Positions 26,093 to 36,082 of a stretch of 64,000 bases of DNA are shown here, in pieces. This DNA comes from Desulfovibrio desulfuricans DSM 642 (GTDB lineage Bacteria > Desulfobacterota > Desulfovibrionia > Desulfovibrionales > Desulfovibrionaceae), in assembly GCF_000420465.1 (NCBI RefSeq), contig NZ_ATUZ01000017.1, forward strand, positions 124,001 through 188,000, written 5' to 3'. Position numbers and translations under genes: made by a program. A model generated the notes under the pieces. The model saw only the letters and a list, made by a program, of their open reading frames with translations, did not search any database and was not told the origin of the DNA. The first letter of the stretch is position 1. Each line of letters opens with the position of its first letter.

Positions 26093-28135
26093 GTGCGCGA
26101 CCCCCATGCGTCCACGAGAGAGGCCGTAGAGCAGCTGATTCCCTTTATGCCTGATATCAGGCGATGCCACACGGTTTTTTCTCAACTGGAACGGCAATGG
26201 ACGTGGATTGCCCTCACGGGCAAGATCAACTGCAATGCCATTGCGGCCACCCTCTTTGATTTCATCTTCAAGACCCGCGATACCTTTGGCCTGCTGCGAC
26301 AGGACATGACCAGCATGCTGGGCGAAAAGCTGCTTGAAAAAGCTGTGCGCGAAATGTCGCCCGTGGCCCAGGTGGTCATGGACATCATCAAGCGCAATCT
26401 TTATGAGCGCACAGCGGACGTGAGCTTTCTGGCAACAGATGGCGAGATCGTGGGCTTTTTGCAGAGCGGCGCATGCGATGTGCCCACGCTGCGCGCCCGG
26501 CTTGCGGCCTACCGCTCCAAATACAGCGTGTACCGCGACATTCTGGTGCTTGATCCGCAGGGGCGGGTGTGCGTGCAGCTTGATACCAAACGGCCTGTGA
26601 GCGCCTCAAGCGATCCTCTGGTCAGGCAGACGCTGGCCGCGCAGGAATTTGTGGAAACCTTTCGGCCTACCGATCTTTCCCCCGATGGCAGGTCGGCCCT
26701 TGTATATTCCCATGCCATCCGGGCCGAAGGCGTCACCGACCCCCTTGGCGTGCTCTGCCTTGTATTTGATATGGACGGTGAAACCGCAGACCTCTTTGCG
26801 GGCATGGCGCGCTTTGCGCAGGATATGGTCATCCTGCTGCTGGACGAAAAAGGTCAGGCCTTTGCCAGCAGTGATACGCGCATGGTTCCCGCTGGGCGCA
26901 CCTTTGCCCGCACCCCGGAAGACAGCTTTGCCGTGACCTCCCAAGCCAGCAAGGCAACCCTGGCGGTCTCGCGTCCTTCAGAAGGCTATCAGGGCTATGA
27001 GGGGCAGGCATGGCAAACCCATGTGCTGCGTAACGCGCAAAGCGCGTTTGCCAGCAAGGCCGCAGAAGGGCTTGATGTTGCCCTTGTGCGGCGGGAAGCG
27101 GGGTTTTCCGCCCAGTTGACCAGCATTGAAGAACAGGCTGGCGATGTTATGGGCGATCTGACACTGGCGGCGCTCAACGGGCAGATAATGGCCGCCCGCC
27201 AAAGCGGCAACGCGAGGGAAGACGAGCGCCACGCCGCTCAGGCCTTGCCGCCCATTCTGGATGCCGTGCGCAAAATGGGCATCGAGATGGAGCATGAGTT
27301 CCATTATTTCACTGATGGCCTGCTGAAAACGGTCACGGCCTCGCGTTTGAACGATGCCTCGTTTCTGGCCTCCATCACCGTGGAGATAATGGATCGCAAC
27401 CTGTATGAGCGCGCCAACGACTGCCGCTGGTGGGCGTTGACCCCGGATTTTCGACGTATCCTTGCGCAGCCGTCCATCAGCAGGGGCGACCTTTCCCGGC
27501 TTGAGGATATTCTGGAGTACATCAACAGCTATTACACGGTGTATTCAAACCTGTTTCTCTACGACGCGCGCGGAACTGTAGTGGCCTGTTCGCAGGCCGG
27601 GGAGCGCAGCCTTTACGGGCAGCAGATAGGCGAGGAGTATGTGCGCCGTACGTTGTCGCTCAAGGATTCGGACGATTTTTCCGTCTCACCCTTTCGCGCT
27701 ACAGAGCTGTATCACCCCAAGGGCGCGGCGCAGCCCACCTATGTGTACAGCGCTCCCGTGTTTGCACCACAGGGGGGGCAGGCCGTTGGCGGCATAGGCA
27801 TTGTTTTCGATTCCCTGCCGCAGTTTGCGGACATGCTGGGCGATACCCTGCCCAGGAATGGGGACGGCGAAGTGATCACCGGGGCAGCAAGCTTTTTTGC
27901 CGAGGCGGGCGGAACCGTTGTGGCCGCCAGCGAAGCCCACATGCACCCCGGCGAAAGCTGTCAGTTACAGCCCCAATGGCTGGCCCTTGGGCAGGGTGAA
28001 TGCACCTCGCAGCTTGAATCTGTAGACGGTGTACTGTATGCCGTGGGCTGCGCGCGCTCGCGCGGCTACCGCGAATACAAGCGCGATGGGCGCTACGTCA
28101 ACGATGTGTTCTGCATTGTGCGGCTGCCAATTTAG
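26093..28135 (+). CDS. Soluble tandem Cache-like sensory protein without membrane or output domain
   Basis: 680 residues from the GTG at 26093, placed behind GAGGTGA; a TTG at 26048 would overlap a hairpin and its T run. The protein looks internally duplicated. The first unit (about 95-280) begins VMDIIKRNLYERTADVSFLATD and contains SVYRDILVLDPQGRVCVQLD. The second (about 430-670) begins EIMDRNLYERANDCRWWALTP and contains TVYSNLFLYDARGTVVACSQ. These patterns are those of Cache (extracellular PAS-like) ligand-binding domains. There is no signal peptide or membrane helix and no methyl-accepting, kinase or GGDEF domain. A CheW or other partner acting in trans is possible; ligand unknown. Confidence 0.6.
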   Translation: MRDPHASTREAVEQLIPFMPDIRRCHTVFSQLERQWTWIALTGKINCNAIAATLFDFIFKTRDTFGLLRQDMTSMLGEKLLEKAVREMSPVAQVVMDIIKRNLYERTADVSFLATDGEIVGFLQSGACDVPTLRARLAAYRSKYSVYRDILVLDPQGRVCVQLDTKRPVSASSDPLVRQTLAAQEFVETFRPTDLSPDGRSALVYSHAIRAEGVTDPLGVLCLVFDMDGETADLFAGMARFAQDMVILLLDEKGQAFASSDTRMVPAGRTFARTPEDSFAVTSQASKATLAVSRPSEGYQGYEGQAWQTHVLRNAQSAFASKAAEGLDVALVRREAGFSAQLTSIEEQAGDVMGDLTLAALNGQIMAARQSGNAREDERHAAQALPPILDAVRKMGIEMEHEFHYFTDGLLKTVTASRLNDASFLASITVEIMDRNLYERANDCRWWALTPDFRRILAQPSISRGDLSRLEDILEYINSYYTVYSNLFLYDARGTVVACSQAGERSLYGQQIGEEYVRRTLSLKDSDDFSVSPFRATELYHPKGAAQPTYVYSAPVFAPQGGQAVGGIGIVFDSLPQFADMLGDTLPRNGDGEVITGAASFFAEAGGTVVAASEAHMHPGESCQLQPQWLALGQGECTSQLESVDGVLYAVGCARSRGYREYKRDGRYVNDVFCIVRLPI

Positions 28136-28200
28136 AGCAGGAACATATGTATTCGTAACCTGAGCTAAAAGTTTTTTTGCCAGCCAGACGCCGGAATTGC

Positions 28201-28243
28201 AAAAGCCCGCTGCCGCTCAAATGTCGAGCGGCGGCGGGCTTTG
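28201..28243. terminator. Bidirectional terminator between the Cache gene and thiM
   Basis: A long stem formed by AAAGCCCGCTGCCGCTC and its near complement across a 7-base loop, with A and T runs at its ends. It lies between two convergent genes and can serve both. Confidence 0.8.
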
Positions 28244-28267
28244 TGAGTAGCTGAACTCTGGCGCAGG

Positions 28268-29101
28268 TCAGGCTATGTGCTGTACCTTGCCTCGGCAGGT
28301 GATGGCGGGGCCGTCAAGGGAACTCATGGCATCCAGCAGCAGGGTGCGGTAGGTGCCCGTGCCGCCGCCCACGGCCCCCATATTTTCTGCGGCAATTTCC
28401 CCGGCTACGCCCATGGAGCACATGGCGCACAGGCAGGCCTGCGGCAGCTCAGCCGGGGCAGCGCCCACGCAGCAGCCCACCACGGCGGCGGTCATACAGC
28501 CTGCGCCGGTGATGCGGGTCATGAGCGGGTCGCCATTGCTGACGGCCCAGGCCCCCTTGGGGTGGGCCACAATGTCGATGCGACCGCTTATGACGATAAC
28601 CGCACCAGTGGCGGCGCACATGTCCATAGCCATGCGGGCCGAGGCGGCAAGGTTGTCTTCTGAAACCAGCGTGCCTTCATCGGCGTCAACGCCGCGCGCC
28701 GTGGCCTTGTCGCCAGCCAGAAAACGGATTTCAGAACTGTTGCCCTTGATGACGGCAAAGCGCACTTCCCGCATCAGGGTACGCAGTGTTTCGTTGCGCA
28801 GGCTGGAAGCGCCCGCGCCCACAGGGTCGAGCACAACGGGAATGTTCAGGGCATTGGCGCGCTTGCCCGCCGACAGCATGGACGCCGCCGTACGGGTGTT
28901 GAGTGTGCCGATATTGAGAACCAGAGCCGAGCTGAGGCCCACAATCTGCTCCACTTCCGCCGCATCATCAGCCATGATGGGCGATCCCCCCGCAGCCAGG
29001 ATGATATTTGCGCAGTCATTGACTGTCACATAGTTTGTAATGCTGTGCACCACGGGGCTTTGGCGGCGCACCATGTCGAGAATTTCCCCAAAGCATTCCA
29101 T
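28268..29101 (-). CDS. thiM: Hydroxyethylthiazole kinase
   Basis: 277 residues. ThiM phosphorylates the thiazole moiety for thiamine salvage. It carries the family signatures VHSITNYVTVNDCANIILAAGGSPIMADD (split here as VHSITNYVTVND and GGSPIMADD), VLDPVGAGASSLRN, IKGNSSEI and the catalytic TGAGCMTAA. The start follows GGGGAG. No TPP riboswitch is visible upstream and no thiE or thiD is adjacent, so it appears as a stand-alone salvage gene. Confidence 0.95.
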   Translation of the reverse strand: MECFGEILDMVRRQSPVVHSITNYVTVNDCANIILAAGGSPIMADDAAEVEQIVGLSSALVLNIGTLNTRTAASMLSAGKRANALNIPVVLDPVGAGASSLRNETLRTLMREVRFAVIKGNSSEIRFLAGDKATARGVDADEGTLVSEDNLAASARMAMDMCAATGAVIVISGRIDIVAHPKGAWAVSNGDPLMTRITGAGCMTAAVVGCCVGAAPAELPQACLCAMCSMGVAGEIAAENMGAVGGGTGTYRTLLLDAMSSLDGPAITCRGKVQHIA

Positions 29102-29136
29102 GCTCTGTCTCCCCCGGCCAGACCGGAATCAATAGT

Positions 29137-29162
29137 AAAAAAAGCGCAGGGTAGAACGCGCT
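29137..29162 (-). terminator. Terminator of the DsrE-like gene
   Basis: On the minus strand AGCGC (complement of 29158-29162) pairs with GCGCT (29143-29147) across a 10-base loop and is followed by seven T residues. Short stem but a strong T tract. Confidence 0.55.
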
Positions 29163-29198
29163 CAGATACCGCATATGCCCACAGAAAGGCGGTCCGTA

Positions 29199-29546
29199 CT
29201 AGGGCTTGATGTAGGCGAAGCCTTCGCGTTGCAGGCGGACAATTTCTACAAGACCGGCGGGCACAACATCGCAGCCGGGCCAGATGTCGGCATGGTCGAT
29301 CTTGTTGTCGGCCAGCGCGTTGGCGCACAGCAGGATGCGCAGGCCCTGATCTTGTAGGGGGGCCGCAATGGCGCGGAATTCTTCATTGCCCTTGACGAAC
29401 TGGGTGACGGCCGGGCCGTTGGCTACAACCACAAGCTGAAAGCGTTCTTGGGGCAGGGCTTTGATATAGTTGGCCGCATTACGAAGAACAAGGCGCAGAA
29501 TGGCGGGGTCCTTGCTGTCCATGTGCAGGCAGAGATCGTAATTCAT
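29199..29546 (-). CDS. DsrE-family protein
   Basis: 115 residues from the ATG at 29546, which follows AGGAAG; the longer frame to 29624 lacks such a site. The fold pattern (YDLCLHMDSKDP, then FQLVVVANGPAV, then GLRILLCANALADN) matches the DsrE/YchN-like family of small sulfur-related or regulatory proteins. The cysteine at about residue 74 (LLCANAL) is at the position used by many relatives. Context gives no sulfur-trafficking partner next to it, so the role is open. Confidence 0.75.
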   Translation of the reverse strand: MNYDLCLHMDSKDPAILRLVLRNAANYIKALPQERFQLVVVANGPAVTQFVKGNEEFRAIAAPLQDQGLRILLCANALADNKIDHADIWPGCDVVPAGLVEIVRLQREGFAYIKP

Positions 29547-29651
29547 ACTTCTTCCTGTTGTTATGCGTTGCGCAGGCTGCAAGGCCTGTTGCAACAATCC
29601 TAGCCAAGCGGCAGTTTTTTGCAAGCAACAGTTGCGAATGGTTCTTGATTC

Positions 29652-31664
29652 ATGCGGCGGGGCAACGTATGGTTCGACATGATCTCCACCCTTGGTGAAC
29701 TACACCCCCGGAGGGCGAACAGCCTTTCCGTACTGCGAGCCTTCGCTGCCTCGGTGCTGTTGCTGTGCGCCGGGGGCTGCGGTTTGCTGGCCCGCGCGCC
29801 CGCAGAAGAACCGCAGCCAGCGCCGCCGGGGCTGGAAACGGCCTGGCAGGGCAAGCCAGTGCCGTACAAGGTGCGTATCAAGGTGCTGGACGGCCCTGAT
29901 TCTCTGGCAGGGCAGATGAAAGCCTCAAGCCAGCTTGTGCAGCTTGCCAAGGAGCCGCCAGACAGCCTGCTGGCTCTTGAAAGGCGCGCCAGGGCAGACA
30001 CCGCCAGCGCGCAAAGCCTGTTGCATTCTCAAGGCTATTATGACGGCCTTGCTTCCGTGCAAATAGACAAGGACGCCTCGCCCGTTGTTGTTGACCTCGT
30101 TCTTTCGCCGGGCAAACGCTACAGCCTTGGCCGCGCCGATGTGTACTACGATCCGGAACCAGACATCCCGCAATTTTTCCGTAACCGGCAGCGCGAGGTC
30201 GGCTTTTGGGGGCTGCAAACGGAACCCGTGCCCCCGCCGTCCTTCCCCACTGTTTTGCCGGGTGTCGCCATTGGCAGGCCCATTGCCGCCGATGACCTGC
30301 TCGCGGCGGTGGATGCCCTGCCAGAATCCTTGCGGCGGCAGGGCTATCCCCTGGCCGCAGTGGCGGATACCAGCTACACCCTCGACCGCGAGGCCCGCAA
30401 ACTCAATGCCGATATCCTGGTGCGGCCCGGCCCTCCGGCCCTCATGGGCCGTATCGAAGTGCGCGGAGCAAAGGAAGTGAACGCCGAATACGTGCAGCGG
30501 CTCGCCCCCTGGAATGTTGGCGAGGAACCTTGGGATTCGGATATGGTGGAAGACTATGCCAACAAGCTGCGCGGTCTGGGCCTGTTCCGTTCGGTGCAGG
30601 TTAAACCTCAGGAAGAAAATCTCGCCTGGGGCGCAGGACGCGAAAGCGCCTCCGTGCTGCCTCTGGAAGTGACCGTGGCGGAAGCCCCCTTCCATTCGGT
30701 GGGGGCCAGCGCGCGGTATGATACGGACACGGGCCTTGGCGTGGAAGGTATGTGGGAGAACCGCAATGTCTTCGGCAATGGAGAAAAGCTCACGCTCACA
30801 GCGCCTCTGGCTACGGAAACGCAGGGCCTCAAGGCCGTATTTGAAAAGCCTGCCTTTATGGCCAGAGAGCAGAAAATGCTCGTCACCGGCTCCACCCTGC
30901 GGGAAGATACCAGCGCCTACGAAAAAATTGCGGGCAGCGGTTCCGGCGATGTCGAGAGGCGGCTTTCGCGTCAGTGGTGGGGCAGCGCAGGCCTTGGGGG
31001 CGAAAGCGGCTCCATCAAGGATAACGAGCAGGATCCCAAGGGCTACGGATTTTTTGGGCCACGCGTGGGCCTGCGGCGCGACACGCGCAATAATATCCTC
31101 AATCCTTCCGATGGCTCGGAGCTTGCTGTCAAGGTCAAGCCCTACACGGGCTTTTATGGCGAATCATTCAACGTTATGACAGGTGTTGTTTCCGCCAGCG
31201 GCTATTACGCCCCCTTCCGCAAGGACGGCCTGCCGGACGACAAGCTTGTGCTTGCAGGCAGGGTCGAGGCCGGGGGGCTTGCGGGCGCCGGGCTGCGCAC
31301 TATCCCGGCCAGTTTGCGCTACTATACGGGCGGGGCGGGTTCTGTGCGCGGCTATGCCTATCAGTCGCTCGGCCCGCGCGACCACAAGGACGAGCCGCTG
31401 GGCGGGCGCTCCTATCAGGTGGTCAATCTTGAGGCGCGCTATAAAATTACCGAGGATGTGGGCATTGTGCCTTTTCTCGATGGCGGCATGGTCTACAGGG
31501 ACGATCTGCCGCGCATCATCGGCGACATGAACTGGGGCGCTGGCCTTGGCTTGCGGTACTATACGCCCATCGGCCCTGTGCGTCTGGATGTGGGTTTTCC
31601 CTTGCAGCCCATTGACGGCGACCCCCCGGTGCAGATTTACGTCAGCATAGGACAGTCTTTCTGA
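29652..31664 (+). CDS. tamA: TamA-like outer-membrane translocation/assembly protein (BamA/Omp85 family)
   Basis: 670 residues. The N-terminus carries a hydrophobic export signal (VLRAFAASVLLLCAGGCG), with a cysteine that could be a marginal lipobox. POTRA-like repeats span about 70-330 (for example PALMGRIEVRGAKEVNAEYVQRLAPWNVGEEPW) and an Omp85 beta-barrel follows, with VRGY (SVRGYAYQSLGPRD) as the conserved plug-loop motif. TamA cooperates with TamB in outer-membrane assembly and lipid or autotransporter transport. The stop overlaps the tamB start (TGATG). The start codon is uncertain: ATG at 29652 or 29679, neither with a good ribosome site. Confidence 0.88.
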   Translation: MRRGNVWFDMISTLGELHPRRANSLSVLRAFAASVLLLCAGGCGLLARAPAEEPQPAPPGLETAWQGKPVPYKVRIKVLDGPDSLAGQMKASSQLVQLAKEPPDSLLALERRARADTASAQSLLHSQGYYDGLASVQIDKDASPVVVDLVLSPGKRYSLGRADVYYDPEPDIPQFFRNRQREVGFWGLQTEPVPPPSFPTVLPGVAIGRPIAADDLLAAVDALPESLRRQGYPLAAVADTSYTLDREARKLNADILVRPGPPALMGRIEVRGAKEVNAEYVQRLAPWNVGEEPWDSDMVEDYANKLRGLGLFRSVQVKPQEENLAWGAGRESASVLPLEVTVAEAPFHSVGASARYDTDTGLGVEGMWENRNVFGNGEKLTLTAPLATETQGLKAVFEKPAFMAREQKMLVTGSTLREDTSAYEKIAGSGSGDVERRLSRQWWGSAGLGGESGSIKDNEQDPKGYGFFGPRVGLRRDTRNNILNPSDGSELAVKVKPYTGFYGESFNVMTGVVSASGYYAPFRKDGLPDDKLVLAGRVEAGGLAGAGLRTIPASLRYYTGGAGSVRGYAYQSLGPRDHKDEPLGGRSYQVVNLEARYKITEDVGIVPFLDGGMVYRDDLPRIIGDMNWGAGLGLRYYTPIGPVRLDVGFPLQPIDGDPPVQIYVSIGQSF

Positions 31665-34600
31665 TGGATCAGGAACACAGCGCGGCCCCGCCGTCTTCCT
31701 CTTCTTCCGCATCTGCCGCTCTGGGCGGCAAGGCTTCCCCCAGCGCGGGCCAGCCCGGCCACAGGAAACCCTCTGGCGGGGGCAGTGGTCCCTTTCGCAA
31801 GTGGCTGCGCCGCGCAGGCTGGGCTCTGGGCCTGTGTGTACTACTGTGCGTGATTGCCCTTGCCGCAATCCTCGTGCCCCTGCGCAGTGACTCCGTGCAG
31901 GGTTGGCTGACGGAAAAAATCAATACAGCTATGGAAGCCGCGCCGGATTCCGGCGCGACCCCTGCCGGGGTGCGGGCGCGAATCACCCATCTTTCCGGCT
32001 CTTTACCCTTTGAATTTTCTCTTGGTGTGGAGTTGTTCGACAATGACGGCCTGTGGATGCGCCTGCCGGACTGCTGCGCGCAGTGGGACTGGCGCGCCCT
32101 GCCTTTGGTCGTGCGTATTGCTTCCGTAGATGTAAATGACGCGCAACTGCTGCGCCTGCCCATACTGCTGGACGCACCGGAACCTGCGTCTGCGCCCCCC
32201 CTGACTGAAGCGGCTTTGCGCACCATGTTGGGCGATGCCCTGCGTTCGCTTGGCGGTTTGCCCGGCTGGTTGCCGCAGGTGCGCCTTGAAGGGCTGAACA
32301 TCTTCAATGCCCGTTTGCCTCAGGCCTTGCTGGGTGGAGCGCCTCCTGCCGCTGCCCGGAATGAAACTCCGCCAGTCGCTACGGGTGCCGCGCCAGCTGC
32401 TGAAAAAAGTGCGCCTTCTGCCGCAGAGGCCCAGCCAGCGGCACCCGGTGCAGCGTTGCCCGAAAGACATCCCGATACGCAGGGCAGAGGGCAAAACAAC
32501 ACGGCTGCCGATGCCAGTCTTGAAGCCAACCTGAGTTTGGTGGCCGGAACTCAGGGCGCGCAAGCATCCCTGCTGGTCAGGATTGCATGTGCGGAAGATA
32601 CCCCCCTGCACGTGGCCGGGGCGGCAATCTACGGGGTGGAGTCAACAGCCCTTCTTACCCTTGCTCCCTCCCGCGTGGGCGAAATTCTTGCATTTGATGC
32701 CACAGCCGAGCTTGCCGCAATCCTGCGCAGATATCCCGACCCTGTTGCCGAGGATTCTCCTGCAAGCCTCCCCGCAAGTTCCCCCGTAAAAATATCTTCT
32801 GCCACTGATCAGGCCACCGAATCAGGTGCACTTGCCGCCTTGCTGCGTGAAGGCGCCAATGCGCGGCTGCGCCTTGCGGCGCGCGTGACGGCTCCCACCG
32901 TAGGTGGCGAAGCTGCCGGGGCCAGCGCTGTGCTGGAGAACATCAGCGTTGAAGCCGGGCCTCTGCATCTTGTCGGTCACGCAAAGTGGGACGCTGGCGG
33001 AGCCGCTTCGTGGCTGGATGGGCCACTGGATGTGGATATTCAGGCCAGCCTAGGCGAGAAAACTGATTCGGAAAAAGAAGCTGCTGAGAAATCCGCGCCT
33101 GCATCAGCCGCTGCCCCTTCCACAAAGAGCGGCGGGTTGCTGCCCGAACGCGCCCAGTTGCGCATCACGGCAAAGGGGCCGCTGCAAACTCCAGATACCC
33201 AGATAGCGCTGGATTGCCCCGCGTGGAACGTGGGCGGGCATGCCCTGGCGGATATTTCCCTGAAGCTGCAATCCACGCCGCTCAACTGGGGGCGAGTGCT
33301 GCTTGGCGCACTCAAGCAGACAAGTGCAGCCCCGGCACAAGTCGGGCTGTCAGACCCCGGCCAAAAAGATGCGGAGCAGGCAGCGGAACTGACGGTAAAA
33401 ATGCAGGCCTCCGCCGTGGTGGATAGCCATCCCCAACGTTTTGGCGCTACGCTTTTTGCCCTGAACGACAGGGAAGACGGGCCTGGTCTTTTGCGCGCTG
33501 GCGTGCGTGACCTTCAATGCCAGTTGCTGGGCGTGGCTGGTTCCGGTCAGTTGGCTGCGGCTTTGCCTTTGCCGCCTCTGGCGGGCGGCATGCCCCGCGT
33601 GGACGGCAAGGTGGATGTGCGCGTGGCCGACTGGCAGGCGCTGTCAGCCATGTTGCCGGGGGCGCGGCTGGACGGAGACGCAGCACTCTCCCTCGAACTG
33701 GTTTCGCAGCGGGCGGAACCTGTGGTGCCCACAACCACTCAAAATTCGTCAGGCCAGGATTCATCAGTTCAGAATCCGCCAGCTCAGAGTCCCCCCGATC
33801 AGAATCCTCAGGCCCAGACAAAGCAGACTCCTGCCCCGCAGGCCGCGTACACCCAGCAGGCAACGCTTCGCTGGCGTGTGCCCCGGCTGGCCTATCGGGC
33901 AGGCAACGGCCAGCCGGTGGAAGCCCATGGTTTGGAGGGCGAGGCGGTGCTGACTGATGCCCTCGGCAAGGGCCTGCTTGCCGCCCGGCTTGACCTCGCC
34001 GGGGTGCGCAGCGGTGCCATTCGCCTTGGTGCCAAACTGCGCGCGCAGGGTTCCATATTCGGGCCATTGGAGGCCAGCCTTGAAACAGGCGGATTTGCCG
34101 CAACGCGTTGCGCAGTGCGCTGGCAGCCCGGTCTGCTTGAATTGCGCCGCCTTGATCTTGACCTGCCCGCGCAAAAGCTGGGCCTGCACGCGGCGGCAGG
34201 GGCCACAGTGCGCTACGGCGCGGGCGATCTGGCGGTCAGCGGTCTTGATGTAGCCATGAAGCCTTCCGGCAGGTTACGGGCGCAGGCCGCCCTTGGGCCG
34301 GAAAAGCTCGATCTGCGCCTCACGCTTGAACATCTTTCGCTCGCGCCCTGGCATGTTCTGATCCCTGCCCTGCCCAAGGGCGAGCTTGAGGCCAGCGCGC
34401 GGCTTACCGGCACCCCGGCCCAACCCGGCGGGGATATACGCGTGGATGCGCGCGGCCTTGTGGTGCCGGGGGCGGCGCTCAAACCCATGAATCTTGCGCT
34501 GACAGGCAAGCTGGAGCGGGACAACGCTGGCGGCGGTGCGATGGCCCTGCGTCTTGTGCCGGATCAGGCCACGGTGGCGGCTCTGGGCGGCACGGAATGC

Positions 34601-36082
34601 CGGGTAGAGGCCCGTTTGCCCCTTCTTTTCGGGCCGGACGGATTGCCGAGCCTGAACATGCAGGGGCCGCTGCGTGCATCCTTGCGATGGAACGGAGCCG
34701 TGGCCCCCTTGTGGAGCCTGATGCCTGTGGCTGATCAGCGGCTTGCGGGGCGGCTTGCGCTTTCGCTTGATGTGGGCGGCAGCCTTGAGGCCCCGGCTCC
34801 CATGGGGTTTGTGCGCATGGACGACACCCGTTACGAAAATTTGCAGTATGGCGTGCTGCTCACGGGTATCAACCTGCGGCTCGATCTTGAAGAAGGCCGT
34901 GGCGGCGCATTGGGGCTTGCCCGTCTGAACCTCGGCGCAGCCGACGGGCAGGGCGGTACAGCGCGCATCACAGGGCAGGGCAGGCTCGACGGCAGCATGC
35001 TTGATTTCAATGCCGTGGTTGACCATCTGCGCCCCCTGCGCCGCCGCGACATCCGCGTGGAGCTTTCAGCGCAGGCTTCCGTGGCTGGCAGCGCCGCAGC
35101 GCCCCAAGTACGCGGAACCGTCACCGTGAATCAGGGCCTTGTGCTGCTCAATAACCTTGATGTGGGCACCAGCATCACCACTCTGCCCATCAGCGAGGTC
35201 TCGCCCGCCTGGGCCAGAGCAGGGCATGAACCGCCCACGCCTGCCGTGCCGCAGGGCAAAAAGACAGCATCCCCCGCAGCCGTCGGCCCAGCCCCAACTG
35301 CTCCCGCTTCTGGCGGCAGTGCGGGCCTGCTGGACTTGCGCATTGTCATCCCGGGGAGCTTTGTCGTGGAAGGGTTTGGCCTCAAGAGCGAGTGGAAGGC
35401 AGACATGCACGTGGGCGGTACGCCCGCCGAACCGCTGATCTCCGGCCAGCTTAACGCCGTAAAAGGCAGCCTTGATATTCTGGGCAAAAATTTCAAGCTG
35501 GCGCGGGGCGCTGTGACCTTTGGCGGCGGGGCTGTATCCAATCCCCTGCTGGACATCATGCTGACCACTCAGACCCCTGCACTCATGGCCAATATCAGCA
35601 TTGTGGGCACGGTGCACAAAATGCAGTTGATCCTGAGTAGCGCCCCTGAAATGCCGCGTGATGAAATCCTGGCCCAGATACTTTTTGGCAAAAGTGCCAG
35701 CGAACTTGGGCGGTTTGAAAATTTGCGACTGGCAGCAGCCGTGGCGCAACTGGCCGGATTTGGGTCGGGCAGCGGCGGCGGTGGTGTGCTGGATTCTGCA
35801 CGTCAGGCGCTGGGCGTCGATGTGCTGCGCTTCAATTCCGGCGCTTCCGGCACAAACGGGACGGGCCAGTCGGGCCAAGGCGGCGAAGGCATGGCGGCGG
35901 GCAGCTCGGTGGAGATGGGCAAGTACCTCACGGAAGATATTTATGTGGGCGTGCAGCAGGGTGCCAAGCAGGGCACAACTGCCTTTGTTATCCAACTTGA
36001 GCTGACCCCGAGGGCCAACCTCGAACTGCGCACCGAGCAGCAGAGTACCAAGGGCGGCCTGACCTGGAAGTACAATTACTGA
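31664..36082 (+). CDS. tamB: TamB-like inner-membrane-anchored translocation/assembly protein
   Basis: 1472 residues. An N-terminal membrane helix (about 50-72, ALGLCVLLCVIALAAILVPL) anchors it, the long middle is a beta-rich AsmA/TamB-type repeat body, and the C-terminal about 350 residues are the TamB domain (VKGSLDILGKNFKLARGAVTFGG ... DEILAQILFGKSASELG). It spans the periplasm as a lipid- or protein-conducting groove that pairs with TamA. Several low-complexity Pro/Ala/Gln-rich insertions (around 230-290, 470-500 and 700-730) look disordered and are unusually long for the family. It is translationally coupled to tamA by a TGATG overlap. Confidence 0.9.
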   Translation: MDQEHSAAPPSSSSSASAALGGKASPSAGQPGHRKPSGGGSGPFRKWLRRAGWALGLCVLLCVIALAAILVPLRSDSVQGWLTEKINTAMEAAPDSGATPAGVRARITHLSGSLPFEFSLGVELFDNDGLWMRLPDCCAQWDWRALPLVVRIASVDVNDAQLLRLPILLDAPEPASAPPLTEAALRTMLGDALRSLGGLPGWLPQVRLEGLNIFNARLPQALLGGAPPAAARNETPPVATGAAPAAEKSAPSAAEAQPAAPGAALPERHPDTQGRGQNNTAADASLEANLSLVAGTQGAQASLLVRIACAEDTPLHVAGAAIYGVESTALLTLAPSRVGEILAFDATAELAAILRRYPDPVAEDSPASLPASSPVKISSATDQATESGALAALLREGANARLRLAARVTAPTVGGEAAGASAVLENISVEAGPLHLVGHAKWDAGGAASWLDGPLDVDIQASLGEKTDSEKEAAEKSAPASAAAPSTKSGGLLPERAQLRITAKGPLQTPDTQIALDCPAWNVGGHALADISLKLQSTPLNWGRVLLGALKQTSAAPAQVGLSDPGQKDAEQAAELTVKMQASAVVDSHPQRFGATLFALNDREDGPGLLRAGVRDLQCQLLGVAGSGQLAAALPLPPLAGGMPRVDGKVDVRVADWQALSAMLPGARLDGDAALSLELVSQRAEPVVPTTTQNSSGQDSSVQNPPAQSPPDQNPQAQTKQTPAPQAAYTQQATLRWRVPRLAYRAGNGQPVEAHGLEGEAVLTDALGKGLLAARLDLAGVRSGAIRLGAKLRAQGSIFGPLEASLETGGFAATRCAVRWQPGLLELRRLDLDLPAQKLGLHAAAGATVRYGAGDLAVSGLDVAMKPSGRLRAQAALGPEKLDLRLTLEHLSLAPWHVLIPALPKGELEASARLTGTPAQPGGDIRVDARGLVVPGAALKPMNLALTGKLERDNAGGGAMALRLVPDQATVAALGGTECRVEARLPLLFGPDGLPSLNMQGPLRASLRWNGAVAPLWSLMPVADQRLAGRLALSLDVGGSLEAPAPMGFVRMDDTRYENLQYGVLLTGINLRLDLEEGRGGALGLARLNLGAADGQGGTARITGQGRLDGSMLDFNAVVDHLRPLRRRDIRVELSAQASVAGSAAAPQVRGTVTVNQGLVLLNNLDVGTSITTLPISEVSPAWARAGHEPPTPAVPQGKKTASPAAVGPAPTAPASGGSAGLLDLRIVIPGSFVVEGFGLKSEWKADMHVGGTPAEPLISGQLNAVKGSLDILGKNFKLARGAVTFGGGAVSNPLLDIMLTTQTPALMANISIVGTVHKMQLILSSAPEMPRDEILAQILFGKSASELGRFENLRLAAAVAQLAGFGSGSGGGGVLDSARQALGVDVLRFNSGASGTNGTGQSGQGGEGMAAGSSVEMGKYLTEDIYVGVQQGAKQGTTAFVIQLELTPRANLELRTEQQSTKGGLTWKYNY

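Noticed and set aside
29101..29200. TPP riboswitch upstream of thiM
   Set aside because: A CTGAG-like string exists but the conserved CUGAGA...ACC...GAUCUGG series is absent, and a terminator of the preceding gene occupies the region.
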